64,000 bases of DNA from Hyphococcus lacteus (GTDB taxonomy: Bacteria > Pseudomonadota > Alphaproteobacteria > Caulobacterales > Parvularculaceae): NCBI RefSeq assembly GCF_041058985.1, contig NZ_JBEHZE010000001.1:1426001-1490000 (forward strand). Reading direction: 5' to 3'. Under the pieces are notes generated by a model. The model saw nothing but the letters and a program-made list of their open reading frames with translations, was not told the origin of the DNA and searched no databases. Below, piece after piece: positions 15,472 through 24,875 of this stretch; within the stretch, counting starts at the first letter, position 1; every line of letters starts with the position of its first letter. Position numbers and translations under genes: made by a program.

Positions 15472-16619
15472 TTCGTTTGTCCTTTACGCTGGAAATTATC
15501 CACGGCGATCACGGCCTCTATTATATGATAGAGAATGCTCGCCGGTACATTATCAGAAACCGGTCTTCCGTCAGCATCGAATTCGTCGATCCACAATCCC
15601 TGATGCATCACATTGAGATAGGTTTGAAAGAAGTTCTCGATGATTGAAACGGCGTGGTCAGAAGCATCACCATGGTTCCGGGATGCCATAATTATAGATG
15701 CCCGCAGAAACTCTGTCTGTGGCCAAAGTCGTTTTGCACTATGGACGATAGAGCCTCGTAGGTCGCATTTGTTGTCTACAAAACCATAGAAATTCGGATC
15801 ACTTCCAATCGTGATCGCGGCGTCATAAAGCTCTGCGCAAATGTCCGAGCTTTTGCTGTCTCTAAAGGCATCATAGGCCGTTAGAAGTGACACCCATTCA
15901 AGCATGTGTCCCGGCTCAACAATATTAGCGCTTGGGTCGAGGGTCCAGTTGGTGTCAAAAAATTCGCGAATAACGCTGTGCTTTTTATCAAAAAAACGGG
16001 TACGGAATAAATCAAAAATCTGATCTGCATAGCTTAGATATCGTTCATCGCTAGTGACGCGAAAAAGAGCGGTAAATGCTTCGAAAAGATGCATGTGGGG
16101 GTTTTGACGCCGGGGTAGTTCAAAACGACAATTCTCTAACCAGCCTCCATTTTCGCCGCGAAGCTCGTTTTCCATAAAGCTGATTGTATTGTCGGCGAGA
16201 ACTCGCGCGTTTTCGTCCTTTGCGGCTTCCCAACGCGAAGCGCAGGCGAGGAGTAGAAAGGCTTGGTCATAGAGATCGCGCTGATCGTCAATAATAGCGC
16301 CATTGTCAGCAATCAGATGCGCGCACCCACGTTTTCCCATATCAGGGCATGCTGTCGTCGTGAAATATTCAAACCCCTTTGCCGCGATAGACTCAGCGTC
16401 TTTATTCCAATGGCGAAGTCCGGCTTGGCTAAAACTATGGATTTGTCTGGCTTGCGAGCGAACGCGGCGTGGCTTTCCCATTATTGGCGACGCATGAAAA
16501 TCTAACGCTTCGAAAAACCCGCCCTGAGAATGATTATACCCATTTTCGGCCCATACGGGTAAAGCGTGTTGGCAGAACCAGCTGACAAACTTTTCCGAAG
16601 ATTTTTCAAGCGACTTCAT
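15468..16619 (-). CDS. AGE-family epimerase/isomerase
   Basis: An (alpha/alpha)6-barrel sugar isomerase of the N-acylglucosamine 2-epimerase family, 383 residues. The family pattern is seen in GGFFEALDFHASP near the start, RRVRSQARQIHSFSQAGLRHW (about residues 53-73), QNPHMHLFEAFTALF in the middle, and EPGHMLEWVSLL and RLWPQTEFLRA with their conserved His/Glu. It overlaps manC by ATGA. Given manC is a single-domain enzyme, the likely reaction is fructose-6-phosphate to mannose-6-phosphate, but an N-acyl-glucosamine 2-epimerase or a free-sugar isomerase is possible. It is the first gene of the leftward operon. Confidence 0.88.
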   Translation of the reverse strand: MKSLEKSSEKFVSWFCQHALPVWAENGYNHSQGGFFEALDFHASPIMGKPRRVRSQARQIHSFSQAGLRHWNKDAESIAAKGFEYFTTTACPDMGKRGCAHLIADNGAIIDDQRDLYDQAFLLLACASRWEAAKDENARVLADNTISFMENELRGENGGWLENCRFELPRRQNPHMHLFEAFTALFRVTSDERYLSYADQIFDLFRTRFFDKKHSVIREFFDTNWTLDPSANIVEPGHMLEWVSLLTAYDAFRDSKSSDICAELYDAAITIGSDPNFYGFVDNKCDLRGSIVHSAKRLWPQTEFLRASIIMASRNHGDASDHAVSIIENFFQTYLNVMHQGLWIDEFDADGRPVSDNVPASILYHIIEAVIAVDNFQRKGQTK

Positions 16620-16724
16620 TCTGGCCTACATTTTCGAAACGACTAACTTATTTATACGGATGATTTTGTTAGGGCTCTATAATCGGTCAGCGCTAGAAAC
16701 TGACACTTCCGATGGTTTGGCGAC

Positions 16725-18551
16725 TTATTCAACAGTCACGGATTTGGCCAGATTGCGGGGTTGATCAACATCCGTGCCTTTAGTTGTGGCAGTAAAGTAG
16801 GCAAGAAGCTGAATGGGCACGGCGTACACGATCGGTGCAAGCATCGGATGTGTTTTGGGTGTTTCGATGTTTGCCCATGTCTTCGCGCCAGCGCGGGCTA
16901 TGCCTTCTTTGCATGAAATCAACAGCGCTTTGCCGTCGCGTGCCATTACCTCTTGCATGTTTGATGCGGTCTTTTCGAAATGGGCATCCATCGGCGCGAT
17001 AACGGCGATGGGCAAATTTTCGTCGATCAATGCAATTGGGCCGTGTTTTAGCTCACCGGATGCATAGCCCTCAGCATGAAGATAAGAGATTTCTTTCAGT
17101 TTTAGCGCGCCTTCTAGTGCCATGGGATATGAAACCCCGCGTCCGATATAAAAAATTCCGGTTGCTTTGGCGATATCCCGCGCAATACCTTCTATTTTGT
17201 CACTTTGCTTAAGCGCTTCGGCGACCAGCCTAGGGATTTCGAGTAAACTAGAGACAAGTTCTTGCTCTTGTTCTGCGCTTAGGGTTTCGCGCTCTCGCCC
17301 GGCGGCAATGGCGATGCAGGCGAGCGCGGCTAACTGGCATGTAAACGCTTTTGTTGAGGCGACGCCAATTTCGGGACCAGCCGCCATTGGAAAAACAATG
17401 TCCGATTCCCGCGCAATCGAAGATTCAGGAACATTCACAACAGCTGCGATTTGTTGGTTGTTGGCGCGGGCTTCGCGCAAGGCGGAAAGCGTGTCAGCGG
17501 TTTCGCCAGACTGTGTGATGAATAATGCGCCACCATTCTTCGTCCACGGAACATCACGATAACGAAGCTCTGAGGCGACGTCGATTTCGATAGGTAGACG
17601 GGCCCATTTCTCAAACCAATATTTGGCAACTAGTCCTGCATAATAGGCAGTACCGCATGCGGAGATTGTCAAGCGATCCAATTTTGCGAAATTAAAAGAT
17701 CCGTCCGGCAGGTGCACAGTTTTGGTTGTGGGATCTACATAGCGGGAGATGGTGTGGGCGATAACTTCTGGCTGTTCGTGAATTTCTTTTGCCATGAAGT
17801 GGCGGTGGCCATCTTTATCCACAAGCCCTTGTGAGGCGGATGAAATTGACACAGGCCGTGATACTTTGTTTCCAGCCTCGTCGAATATTTCTAGCGTGCT
17901 ACGGGTGATAACGGCCCAGTCACCTTCTTCAAGATAAACAATCCGGTTGGTGAAAGGTGCAAGCGAGTATGCGTCCGAACCTAAATACATTTCGCCATCG
18001 CCGCATCCAATAGCAAGCGGGCTTCCTTTTCGGCCGCAGATCATCAAATCGTCTTCACCCGAAAAGAGTGCGGCAAATGCGAATGCGCCGCGCATTCGCT
18101 CGATGGCTTTATGGAACGCTTCTTTTGGGGTGCAGTTCTCGTTTTCGAGGTAATAGGTTATGAGCTGGGGGCAGACTTCGGCGTCCGTTACGGATTCGAA
18201 TACGACGCCTTTGTCTTCGAGCTCTTGCCGGAGCTCTGCATAGTTTTCGATAATTCCATTGTGAACCACGGCGACGCGGTGGGTCGCGTGTGGATGGGCA
18301 TTGGTTTCGTTCGGTGTGCCATGAGTTGCCCACCGGGTATGTCCGATGCCCGCATTTCCACTTAAGGGGGAGGTCGATAGTGTGGTTTCAAGGTTGGATA
18401 GTTTGCCCGGTGCGCGGCGGCGGTCAAGCTTGCCAGCGGCAATGGTCGCAATGCCAGCCGAATCATATCCGCGATATTCTAGTCGCTTTAAGCCAGTCAT
18501 GATCCGTGGCGCGGCGTCCGTTGACCCCAAAATGCCGATAATTCCGCACAT
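16725..18551 (-). CDS. glmS: Glucosamine-6-phosphate synthase (isomerizing)
   Basis: The enzyme converts fructose-6-phosphate and glutamine into glucosamine-6-phosphate, the first step to UDP-GlcNAc. C2 in MCGIIGILGS is the glutaminase nucleophile once the initiator Met is removed. The class II amidotransferase domain includes GIGHTRWATHG and HNGIIENY (about residues 68-110). Two SIS domains follow, with ACGTAYYAGL and TQSGETADTL in the first, and GRGVSYPMALEGALKLKEISY in the second. The C-terminus PRNLAKSVTVE is canonical. The 608-residue length is normal. It is transcribed leftward, about 105 bases ahead of the AGE-manC-galE operon. No glmS ribozyme-like sequence is apparent upstream. Confidence 0.97.
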   Translation of the reverse strand: MCGIIGILGSTDAAPRIMTGLKRLEYRGYDSAGIATIAAGKLDRRRAPGKLSNLETTLSTSPLSGNAGIGHTRWATHGTPNETNAHPHATHRVAVVHNGIIENYAELRQELEDKGVVFESVTDAEVCPQLITYYLENENCTPKEAFHKAIERMRGAFAFAALFSGEDDLMICGRKGSPLAIGCGDGEMYLGSDAYSLAPFTNRIVYLEEGDWAVITRSTLEIFDEAGNKVSRPVSISSASQGLVDKDGHRHFMAKEIHEQPEVIAHTISRYVDPTTKTVHLPDGSFNFAKLDRLTISACGTAYYAGLVAKYWFEKWARLPIEIDVASELRYRDVPWTKNGGALFITQSGETADTLSALREARANNQQIAAVVNVPESSIARESDIVFPMAAGPEIGVASTKAFTCQLAALACIAIAAGRERETLSAEQEQELVSSLLEIPRLVAEALKQSDKIEGIARDIAKATGIFYIGRGVSYPMALEGALKLKEISYLHAEGYASGELKHGPIALIDENLPIAVIAPMDAHFEKTASNMQEVMARDGKALLISCKEGIARAGAKTWANIETPKTHPMLAPIVYAVPIQLLAYFTATTKGTDVDQPRNLAKSVTVE

Positions 18552-18784
18552 ATACCTTTTTTCCTGTCTTATCGCCCGAGCCGCAGCAAATACGGGGTCG
18601 TCTGGTTCTTTTTAAAGCAAAAATCTGGCCGAATTGCGCGTATATTTTCAGGTATTTTCTTGTCTGTCCGTTTGTTAAGCCGGGTTTGCCGTATAGTACA
18701 GAGAGAGGTTATTTACTTTATAAACTGCTTTGGTATTGGATCGTCCGCTGGGCCGATGAATGCTAACCCGAGGAGTAGGGGCAA

Positions 18785-19309
18785 ATGCTTAATAGCCGTT
18801 CAATAGTTGGGATAATTGCCTCAATATGGGCGGTTTCTCTTCCTGCATTTGCTGATGATGAGCCGCGCGGGGAACCTGTAACGCTGGGCTACATTGAAAA
18901 TGTCGCCGTAGGCAATCTTGCCTTAGAAATGAAGGGTAAGCTTGATACAGGTGCCGATACAAGCTCGGTTCATGCGTTCAACGTCAAAGTTTACAAGCGC
19001 GGGGAGCGAGACAACTGGGTTCGATTTCGCCTGGTTGGCAAAGACGGTCGTGCGATCCGCTACGACCAGAATGTCATTCGATTTGCTAATATCAAAACTA
19101 AAAGGGGCGGCGTTATTCGGCGCCCTGTAATTCACCTTCCTTTATGCGTTGGCGGCCGATGGGGGCGGGCTGAGATCAACCTCGCTGATCGCGGCGAGTT
19201 CGAATATGAAATTCTCATTGGTCGTGAGTTTTTGGCAAATCGTGTTTTGATTGATTCCAGTCGGACCTTTACGGCTGAGCAGGAGTGCGAAAGACCGAAT
19301 GAAGACTAG
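18785..19309 (+). CDS. Exported retropepsin-like protease (RimK/ATP-grasp-associated)
   Basis: A 174-residue protein of the family annotated as ATP-dependent zinc protease (PF05618). Its sequence instead shows an aspartic retropepsin motif, LDTGADTSSVHAF, at about residues 55-67, with a later YEILIGREFLANRVLID like the second conserved block of the fold. A signal peptide (MLNSRSIVG... ending PAFA) predicts cleavage before DDEP and location in the periplasm. The GAGGAGTAGGGG region just before the ATG supports the start. It overlaps the next gene by 11 bases and forms a three-gene unit with a membrane protein and an ATP-grasp ligase. The substrate is unknown; the ligase's product is an attractive guess. 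Confidence 0.88.
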   Translation: MLNSRSIVGIIASIWAVSLPAFADDEPRGEPVTLGYIENVAVGNLALEMKGKLDTGADTSSVHAFNVKVYKRGERDNWVRFRLVGKDGRAIRYDQNVIRFANIKTKRGGVIRRPVIHLPLCVGGRWGRAEINLADRGEFEYEILIGREFLANRVLIDSSRTFTAEQECERPNED

Positions 19310-20846
19310 TCTTCGCCACGCAGCGATTTTGGCGCTCGCGCTAATCGCCGTCGGTCTTGGCATCTTCTTTGTGAAGGCCATTGCCCTCCATTACCCATTG
19401 GTTCCTGGCGCACAGGCAACGCTTTGGGATTTTGAAATTTATATCGAATTTGAAGGACGTAACCAACCAGCCCGAATTGAGAGCTACATTCCGGCAGGGG
19501 ATGTAGAGCGTACTTTTCCGCAAGAGGAATTTTATAATGGGTCGTTCGGGCTAAGTCTTGCGGGTGAGCCGACGACCCGGAATCGTAAAGCGGTGTGGAC
19601 CTATCGTTACCCCGCTAACCGCAAGGTCGTGCGTTACGGGGCACAAACTTTGGGCGAGACACAATCTACACCGTTGCCATTATGGTTTCGCGAGTCGTTG
19701 ACCAGCGTGATGCCGTTTGAAGCTGATTCAGTTAAGCGACAAGCTTTTATCGTTTGGTCGGGAAACTTAAGACAACGATCAGCCGATGATTTTTCCTTTG
19801 CTGATCTTGCCATCAAAGAGACATTCGAACAGCGCACTAATAGTGAGCAATATGCAGATGAAATTGAAGCGCTTTTAGACAATAACAGCGGCGTTATTGG
19901 ACGGTTGCAACTGGCGCGACAGCTCCTTCAATCGCAAGGGATTCCAGCGCGAATTGCTGGCGGTGTTTACCTCTCAGAAGCGCGGCGCAGGGTCGAGACA
20001 CGCCGGTGGTTAGAGTATCATATTGATGGCGAGGATTTTCGTTACTTTCCGGGGGGTGCGCCTGATCGCTTTTTTACGATCTGGTACGGTACGAAACCTT
20101 TGGTCGAAGCAAGGGGCGTAGACAATCTGGATGTTCAGATTGCATTGCGATCACGCGATACCGAAGCAACCTCTATTGCGCAAAATGCACCAGGACGGTT
20201 GGGCGATGTGGGGCGTGCTGTCGGTTTTAATAATTTGCCGCTGACAACCCAGCTTGTTTATGAAGTACTTCTGACAATCCCCGTCGGGATCGCGATTTTG
20301 GTATTCTTACGCCAGTTTATCGGTTTCAAAACGTTGGGTACGTTTATGCCGGTTTTGATTGGGATCGCATTTCGGGAAACTGCGCTGTTGAACGGAATAT
20401 TGCTTTTCACATTGCTGATCGTTTTGGGGCTGGCGCTCAGATTTTATCTGGAACGATTACATCTTTTGTTAGTGCCAAGATTGGCGGTAGTGCTGATCTT
20501 CATTGTCATGGCGATGGCCGGTATCACGGTCCTCATGACCGGTGCGAACCAAGCAATCGGATTGTCGATTTCATTGTTCCCAATGGTTATCCTGACCATG
20601 ACAATCGAACGAATGTCGATTGTTTGGGAAGAAAGCTCTGCCGGCGAGGCAATTAAACAAGGCATGGGTAGTCTTGCTGTTGCCTCGATCACTTATCTCG
20701 CGATGAGCAATGATCACGTTGAATATTTGATGTATCAATTCCCAGAGTTATTACTGGTTCTTATGGGTATCTGCGTCATGATGGGCCGCTATACTGGCTT
20801 GCGCCTTTCTGAGTTGTGGCGCTTCCGGGCCCTTGTAGGTTCGTGA
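19299..20846 (+). CDS. Inactive transglutaminase fused to seven membrane helices
   Basis: A 515-residue inner-membrane protein of the 7TM-transglutaminase family. A signal-anchor helix (about 8-26) leads to a periplasmic domain with the transglutaminase-like core LARQLLQSQGIPARIAGGVY at about residues 206-225. The catalytic Cys and His positions are not conserved there (the expected HxW region reads RRWLEYHI), so the domain is presumably a binding module. About seven hydrophobic helices fill residues 325-505. The ATG at 19299 was chosen because the family starts near MKTSLRHAA. The 3' end shares one base with the ATP-grasp start (TGATG). It is thought to link a cytosolic ligase to a periplasmic protease, but this is inference from the operon. 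Confidence 0.87.
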   Translation: MKTSLRHAAILALALIAVGLGIFFVKAIALHYPLVPGAQATLWDFEIYIEFEGRNQPARIESYIPAGDVERTFPQEEFYNGSFGLSLAGEPTTRNRKAVWTYRYPANRKVVRYGAQTLGETQSTPLPLWFRESLTSVMPFEADSVKRQAFIVWSGNLRQRSADDFSFADLAIKETFEQRTNSEQYADEIEALLDNNSGVIGRLQLARQLLQSQGIPARIAGGVYLSEARRRVETRRWLEYHIDGEDFRYFPGGAPDRFFTIWYGTKPLVEARGVDNLDVQIALRSRDTEATSIAQNAPGRLGDVGRAVGFNNLPLTTQLVYEVLLTIPVGIAILVFLRQFIGFKTLGTFMPVLIGIAFRETALLNGILLFTLLIVLGLALRFYLERLHLLLVPRLAVVLIFIVMAMAGITVLMTGANQAIGLSISLFPMVILTMTIERMSIVWEESSAGEAIKQGMGSLAVASITYLAMSNDHVEYLMYQFPELLLVLMGICVMMGRYTGLRLSELWRFRALVGS

Positions 20847-21817
20847 TGTTTAAAACGTATAGCGCGTTAAAGAAAAATGGCGTTATCGGAATTAATGAGC
20901 GCAATGTTCGGTATGTGAGCGCGCTCAACCCCCGTAAGTTCTTTTACAAAGTTGACGATAAGGAAGTCACCAAAACACTGGCCACGGCTGTCGGAATTCC
21001 GACGCCGGAGCTTTATGGCGTGATAAAAGATGCTCGCGACATGAAGCGTCTTTCCGAATTTATGGATCATCCAGACGGTTTTGTAATTAAGCCGGCCCAA
21101 GGGTCACAGGGAAAGGGAATTTTCGTCGTCGAAGGTCCTTTGAAAGGTGGTTGGCGCTTATCATCTGGGCGCCGTGTTGATCTCGATGATATTAAATTTC
21201 AGATCAACAACATGCTATCAGGAATGTATTCCCTCGGTGGTCAACCGGACAAGGCATTGATCGAATATCGGGTGAAGTTCGACGATGTATTCGGAAAGGT
21301 CTCCTATAAAGGGGTCCCTGACATTCGCGTTATCGCCCTCAAGGGAATCCCCATTTTCTCGATGGTTCGTCTGCCGACGGCTGAGTCAGACGGAAAGGCA
21401 AACCTACATAAAGGCGGCGTTGGCGTCGGCGTAAACATTGCGACTGGGTTGACCGCTAGAGCAATGCAATTTGACCGTTTGATTGAAATTCATCCGGATA
21501 CGGCGCACCCACTCGAGGATATACAGGCCCCGTTTTGGGATGACATATTGCTGATGGCCGCCAAGTCGTACGACGTTACGGGACTTGGTTATATTGGCGT
21601 TGATGTCGTCCTAGATCGTGAAAAGGGGCCGTTATTGCTTGAATTAAATGCTCGCCCGGGGATCTCAATTCAAATTGCGAACCGCCGCGGTATGCGCGAG
21701 GTTCTGGAACGAGCAATGGCGCTTTCGGCAGTCAATCGGACCGCTTCAGAACGTGTGAAGGTGGCAAAAGAATTAGCCCTTGAGCTGAACCCGTTGGCCG
21801 TTAATTCGTCTTCTTAA
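20846..21817 (+). CDS. Alpha-L-glutamate ligase-like ATP-grasp protein
   Basis: A cytosolic ATP-grasp enzyme (323 residues) related to RimK, expected to form an amide between a carboxylate and an amine. Visible elements are NERNVRYVSALNPRKFF near the start, the nucleotide-binding lysine region FVIKPAQGSQGKGIFVVEG (about 79-97), PDIRVIALKGIPIFSMVRLP, and the metal site LLLELNARPGISIQIANRRG near residues 261-280. The ATG at 20846 overlaps the preceding stop by one base, so translation is coupled. Its 3' end overlaps the convergent GMC gene by 17 bases. The substrate is not known; the neighbours suggest that its product is made, moved or sensed across the membrane and trimmed by the retropepsin. 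Confidence 0.88.
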   Translation: MFKTYSALKKNGVIGINERNVRYVSALNPRKFFYKVDDKEVTKTLATAVGIPTPELYGVIKDARDMKRLSEFMDHPDGFVIKPAQGSQGKGIFVVEGPLKGGWRLSSGRRVDLDDIKFQINNMLSGMYSLGGQPDKALIEYRVKFDDVFGKVSYKGVPDIRVIALKGIPIFSMVRLPTAESDGKANLHKGGVGVGVNIATGLTARAMQFDRLIEIHPDTAHPLEDIQAPFWDDILLMAAKSYDVTGLGYIGVDVVLDREKGPLLLELNARPGISIQIANRRGMREVLERAMALSAVNRTASERVKVAKELALELNPLAVNSSS

Positions 21818-23420
21818 TTTCGTCAGCAATTTTTTCTGCGATCATAATTGTCGGTGCATTTGTGTTGCCCGAAATTAAAAATGGCATGACCGACGCATCA
21901 ACAACACGAAGCCCACGAACGCCGCGAACTTTGAGCGACGTATCTACAACGGCGTCTTCGTCGCTTCCCATGCGACAGGTTCCAACAGGATGGTAGATGG
22001 TATCAGCGCGAGCGCGAATGTCGGCCTCTAGTGCTGCATCGTCAGCGGGCTCTTCTAGATAGAGCCGTTTTCCGCGAATGGCCTTTAGAGCCGGGGCGTC
22101 AAAGATTCGTTCGACAATACGCGCACCTTTTTTGAGACGCACAAGGTCATCATTGTCACCGAGAAAGTTCGGGTCAATCGCTGGGGCATCCTCAGCGTTT
22201 GGTGTGTTGAGGCGCACTGTCCCGCGGGATTTCGGACGCAACACACAAACGTGCCCTGATATGCCGCCACCGAAATGTTTCTTGCGACCGTGATTGTCGA
22301 CGAGCGCGGGAAGAAAGTGAAGCTGAACGTCTGTCTCTGGTTCCGACGGGTCTGTTTTCAAAAAACCACCACATTCAGCTAAGTTGCTTGTGAACAAGCC
22401 ATCTTTTTTATTTCTGTAGGCGGATAAAGCAGGCAGTGCCCGCATTGCCATACCAAGCGAAAGGCCGACAGAATCAGGAGATTTCGCTTTATATAACCCT
22501 GTCCAGTCGAGGTGGTCTTGAAGGTTTTCGCCGACATTTTTCCGGTCTGCGATAACGTCAATTCCATGTTCGCGTAGATGGTTACCTGGGCCGATACCCG
22601 ATAGCATCAGTAATTGCGGTGATTGAAACGCTCCCGCTGATAAAATAACTTCGCGTTTGGCGTGTACGGATTTTTTTTGCTTGTTTTGTACAAACGCAAC
22701 GCCTGTTGCTGTATTCTCCGTAAACAAAACCCGTTCCGCGTGGGCATCGGTTACAACTGTGACGTTCTTGCGGTCGCGTGCGGGGTGGAGATAGGCAACA
22801 GCCGCAGAGCACCGTTGTCCGTCGCGCTGCGTGACTTGATAATACCCCATGCCTTCTTGGGTTTCGCCATTGAAGTCATCATTGAATGGCAGTTGTAATT
22901 CGCGACTTGCATTCAAGAATGTATCTGAAAGTGGGTTTTTGAATCGCAATTCCGATACCGAAAGCGGTCCGCGGTCATTGTGAAATTCACTGTTACCGCG
23001 TTCGTTGTTTTCGGCTTTTAGGAAATAGGGAAAGACGTCATCCCACGACCACCCATCGGCACCATTCTCGGCCCAGTTGTTATAGTCAGCCTTTGAGCCG
23101 CGAATATAGATCATCGCGTTAATCGAGCTTGAACCACCGAGGGTACGCCCTCGGGGCTGGAGGCCGTTGCGTCCATTCAAATTTTTCTGTGGTGTCGTCT
23201 CAAAATGCCAATTTAATGGCGAGTTCTCACCAAAGAACGCAAAGCCGATTGGCGTATGGATAAACGGGTGCTTGTCTGGGCCACCTGCCTCAAGAACACA
23301 AACGCTGATATTTGGGTCTTCGCTCAACCGAGCCGCGAGTGTACAGCCCGCTGAACCAGCGCCGACAATTACATAATCAAAGCTACCGAGTTCTTCTCGG
23401 TTCTCGTTATTTTGATTCAT
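21801..23420 (-). CDS. GMC-family FAD alcohol/choline dehydrogenase
   Basis: A flavin-dependent alcohol dehydrogenase of the glucose-methanol-choline family. The FAD motif YVIVGAGSAGCTLAARLSE sits at about residues 15-33, with the acidic VLEAGG following. The first GMC signature GRTLGGSSSINAMIYIRG is near 91-108, and the second lies in AGAFQSPQLLMLSGIGP. Near the C-terminus, YHPVGTCRMG and SGNTNAPTIMIAEKIADEI carry the catalytic His and Asn. The 539-residue length and sequence resemble choline dehydrogenase and the alkanol dehydrogenase AlkJ. It starts 6 bases after the aldehyde dehydrogenase stop. The pair can convert an alcohol through an aldehyde to an acid; choline is less likely because the partner is not betaine aldehyde dehydrogenase-like. 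Confidence 0.92.
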   Translation of the reverse strand: MNQNNENREELGSFDYVIVGAGSAGCTLAARLSEDPNISVCVLEAGGPDKHPFIHTPIGFAFFGENSPLNWHFETTPQKNLNGRNGLQPRGRTLGGSSSINAMIYIRGSKADYNNWAENGADGWSWDDVFPYFLKAENNERGNSEFHNDRGPLSVSELRFKNPLSDTFLNASRELQLPFNDDFNGETQEGMGYYQVTQRDGQRCSAAVAYLHPARDRKNVTVVTDAHAERVLFTENTATGVAFVQNKQKKSVHAKREVILSAGAFQSPQLLMLSGIGPGNHLREHGIDVIADRKNVGENLQDHLDWTGLYKAKSPDSVGLSLGMAMRALPALSAYRNKKDGLFTSNLAECGGFLKTDPSEPETDVQLHFLPALVDNHGRKKHFGGGISGHVCVLRPKSRGTVRLNTPNAEDAPAIDPNFLGDNDDLVRLKKGARIVERIFDAPALKAIRGKRLYLEEPADDAALEADIRARADTIYHPVGTCRMGSDEDAVVDTSLKVRGVRGLRVVDASVMPFLISGNTNAPTIMIAEKIADEIKKTN

Positions 23421-23426
23421 AATGAC

Positions 23427-24875
23427 CTATAAAATTTTCCGTACAATAGAGAGGACTTTATCTGTTTTCTCCGTATAGGGCGGATACATCACTGATGAAT
23501 TCGCAAAGCGGCTTTGATAAAATATCGGTTTCATATGGGAAAATGTCTCGAATCCTGCGGTGCCGTGATATGCGCCGATGCCACTTTTGCCAACGCCGCC
23601 GAACGGTAGGTTTTCTTGGGCGACATGCCAAAGGGTGTCATTGACCGTTACGCCGCCAGAGACAGTTTTCTGTAGAACACGGTCACGGGCGGTGTCATCG
23701 TCACCATACCAATAAAGGGCCAAAGGTCTGTCGCGGTCATTAATAAAATCGAGGGCTTCAGTTTCGTTTGAGATAGAAATGATGGGCAAAATAGGGCCGA
23801 ATATTTCTTCCTGCATCACGGCTGAGTCCATTGGTGGGTCTATCACCATCGTCAACGGCAGCTTACGTTGGGGGTTCAAGGCATTCGAAGAACCAACCTC
23901 AACGACGTCCGCACCTTTGTCTTTGGCATCTTCTACAAGCGACTGTAGCCGAGAAAAATGTCTGTCAGAGACAATGGATGTATAATCCTGGGTCGTATCA
24001 ATTTCGGGGAACAAATTGCGAGCAGCCTCAGCAATAGCGGATACGACCTCGTCACGCCGGTCGCCGGGGGTGAGAACGTAATCAGGTGCAACGCAAGTCT
24101 GACCTGCATTCATCATTTTGCCATGAGCGATGGATTTTGCAGCTGCCGCTATGTCAGCACTTTTGTCGACAATCGCAGGGGATTTGCCGCCTAATTCCAA
24201 TGTCACGGGCGTTAGGTTTTTCGCTGCTGCTTGGGCGACGCGAACGCCAACCGGCGTCGATCCGGTAAAGAGCAAGTGATCAAATGGTGTCTCCGTGAAC
24301 GCCTGTCCCGTCTCAACGCCGCCCGTGACGACGGCGCAGACACTTTCGTCAAATTCGGCGGTGACAGCATTGAAAAGCGCTTCGCTTAAGTGAGGTGTTA
24401 GTTCACTTGGCTTGATCAGTACACGGTTACCCGCGGCGAGCGCCGCAGCGGCAGGGGCAAGCGCTAATTGTAGTGGATAATTCCACGGTGAAATGATTCC
24501 GATAACGCCAAGCGGTTGTGGTTCAATTCGACTTTTGGCCGGCAACATATGTAGTGGTGTAGAGACTTTACGCGGGCGCATCCATTTTTTTAGATGCTTT
24601 TTCGCGTGCTTTACCCCGGAAACAGTAACAACGATTTCCGCTATAATAGTTTCATGTCGGGCGCGATTACCAAAGTCCTCGCTTATTGCATTGACGAATT
24701 TCTCTTCATTGGCTTCGGTCAACCGAATGAGCCGATCAAGGTTTGAAATACGTTCTTCGTAAGACGGGTAAGGCGCATCTCTATGGGCTTTCTTTTGCAG
24801 CGCAAAAAGCCTCTCTAGCGAGCGTTCGCCGTCGGATTTCGTTGGGTTTTCCATATGAGCGGTATCAGCAGGCAT
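23427..24875 (-). CDS. Coniferyl-aldehyde-dehydrogenase-type ALDH
   Basis: An NAD(P)-dependent aldehyde dehydrogenase of 482 residues. The cofactor region GIISPWNYPLQLALAPAAAA, the general-base glutamate in VTLELGGKSPAIV and the catalytic cysteine in MMNAGQTCVAPDYVL are present. The lack of a long N-terminal region and the closing PYTEKTDKVLSIVRKIL match the coniferyl/fatty aldehyde dehydrogenase branch, some of which associate with membranes through the C-terminal helix. AGAGGAG lies 7 bases before the ATG. It is the first gene of a two-gene operon with the GMC dehydrogenase. The natural aldehyde (aromatic or long-chain) cannot be decided here. Confidence 0.92.
   Translation of the reverse strand: MPADTAHMENPTKSDGERSLERLFALQKKAHRDAPYPSYEERISNLDRLIRLTEANEEKFVNAISEDFGNRARHETIIAEIVVTVSGVKHAKKHLKKWMRPRKVSTPLHMLPAKSRIEPQPLGVIGIISPWNYPLQLALAPAAAALAAGNRVLIKPSELTPHLSEALFNAVTAEFDESVCAVVTGGVETGQAFTETPFDHLLFTGSTPVGVRVAQAAAKNLTPVTLELGGKSPAIVDKSADIAAAAKSIAHGKMMNAGQTCVAPDYVLTPGDRRDEVVSAIAEAARNLFPEIDTTQDYTSIVSDRHFSRLQSLVEDAKDKGADVVEVGSSNALNPQRKLPLTMVIDPPMDSAVMQEEIFGPILPIISISNETEALDFINDRDRPLALYWYGDDDTARDRVLQKTVSGGVTVNDTLWHVAQENLPFGGVGKSGIGAYHGTAGFETFSHMKPIFYQSRFANSSVMYPPYTEKTDKVLSIVRKIL

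Noticed and set aside
18552..18784. glmS ribozyme upstream of glmS
   Set aside because: The ribozyme is known mostly from Gram-positive bacteria, and no matching conserved core is visible on the minus strand here.
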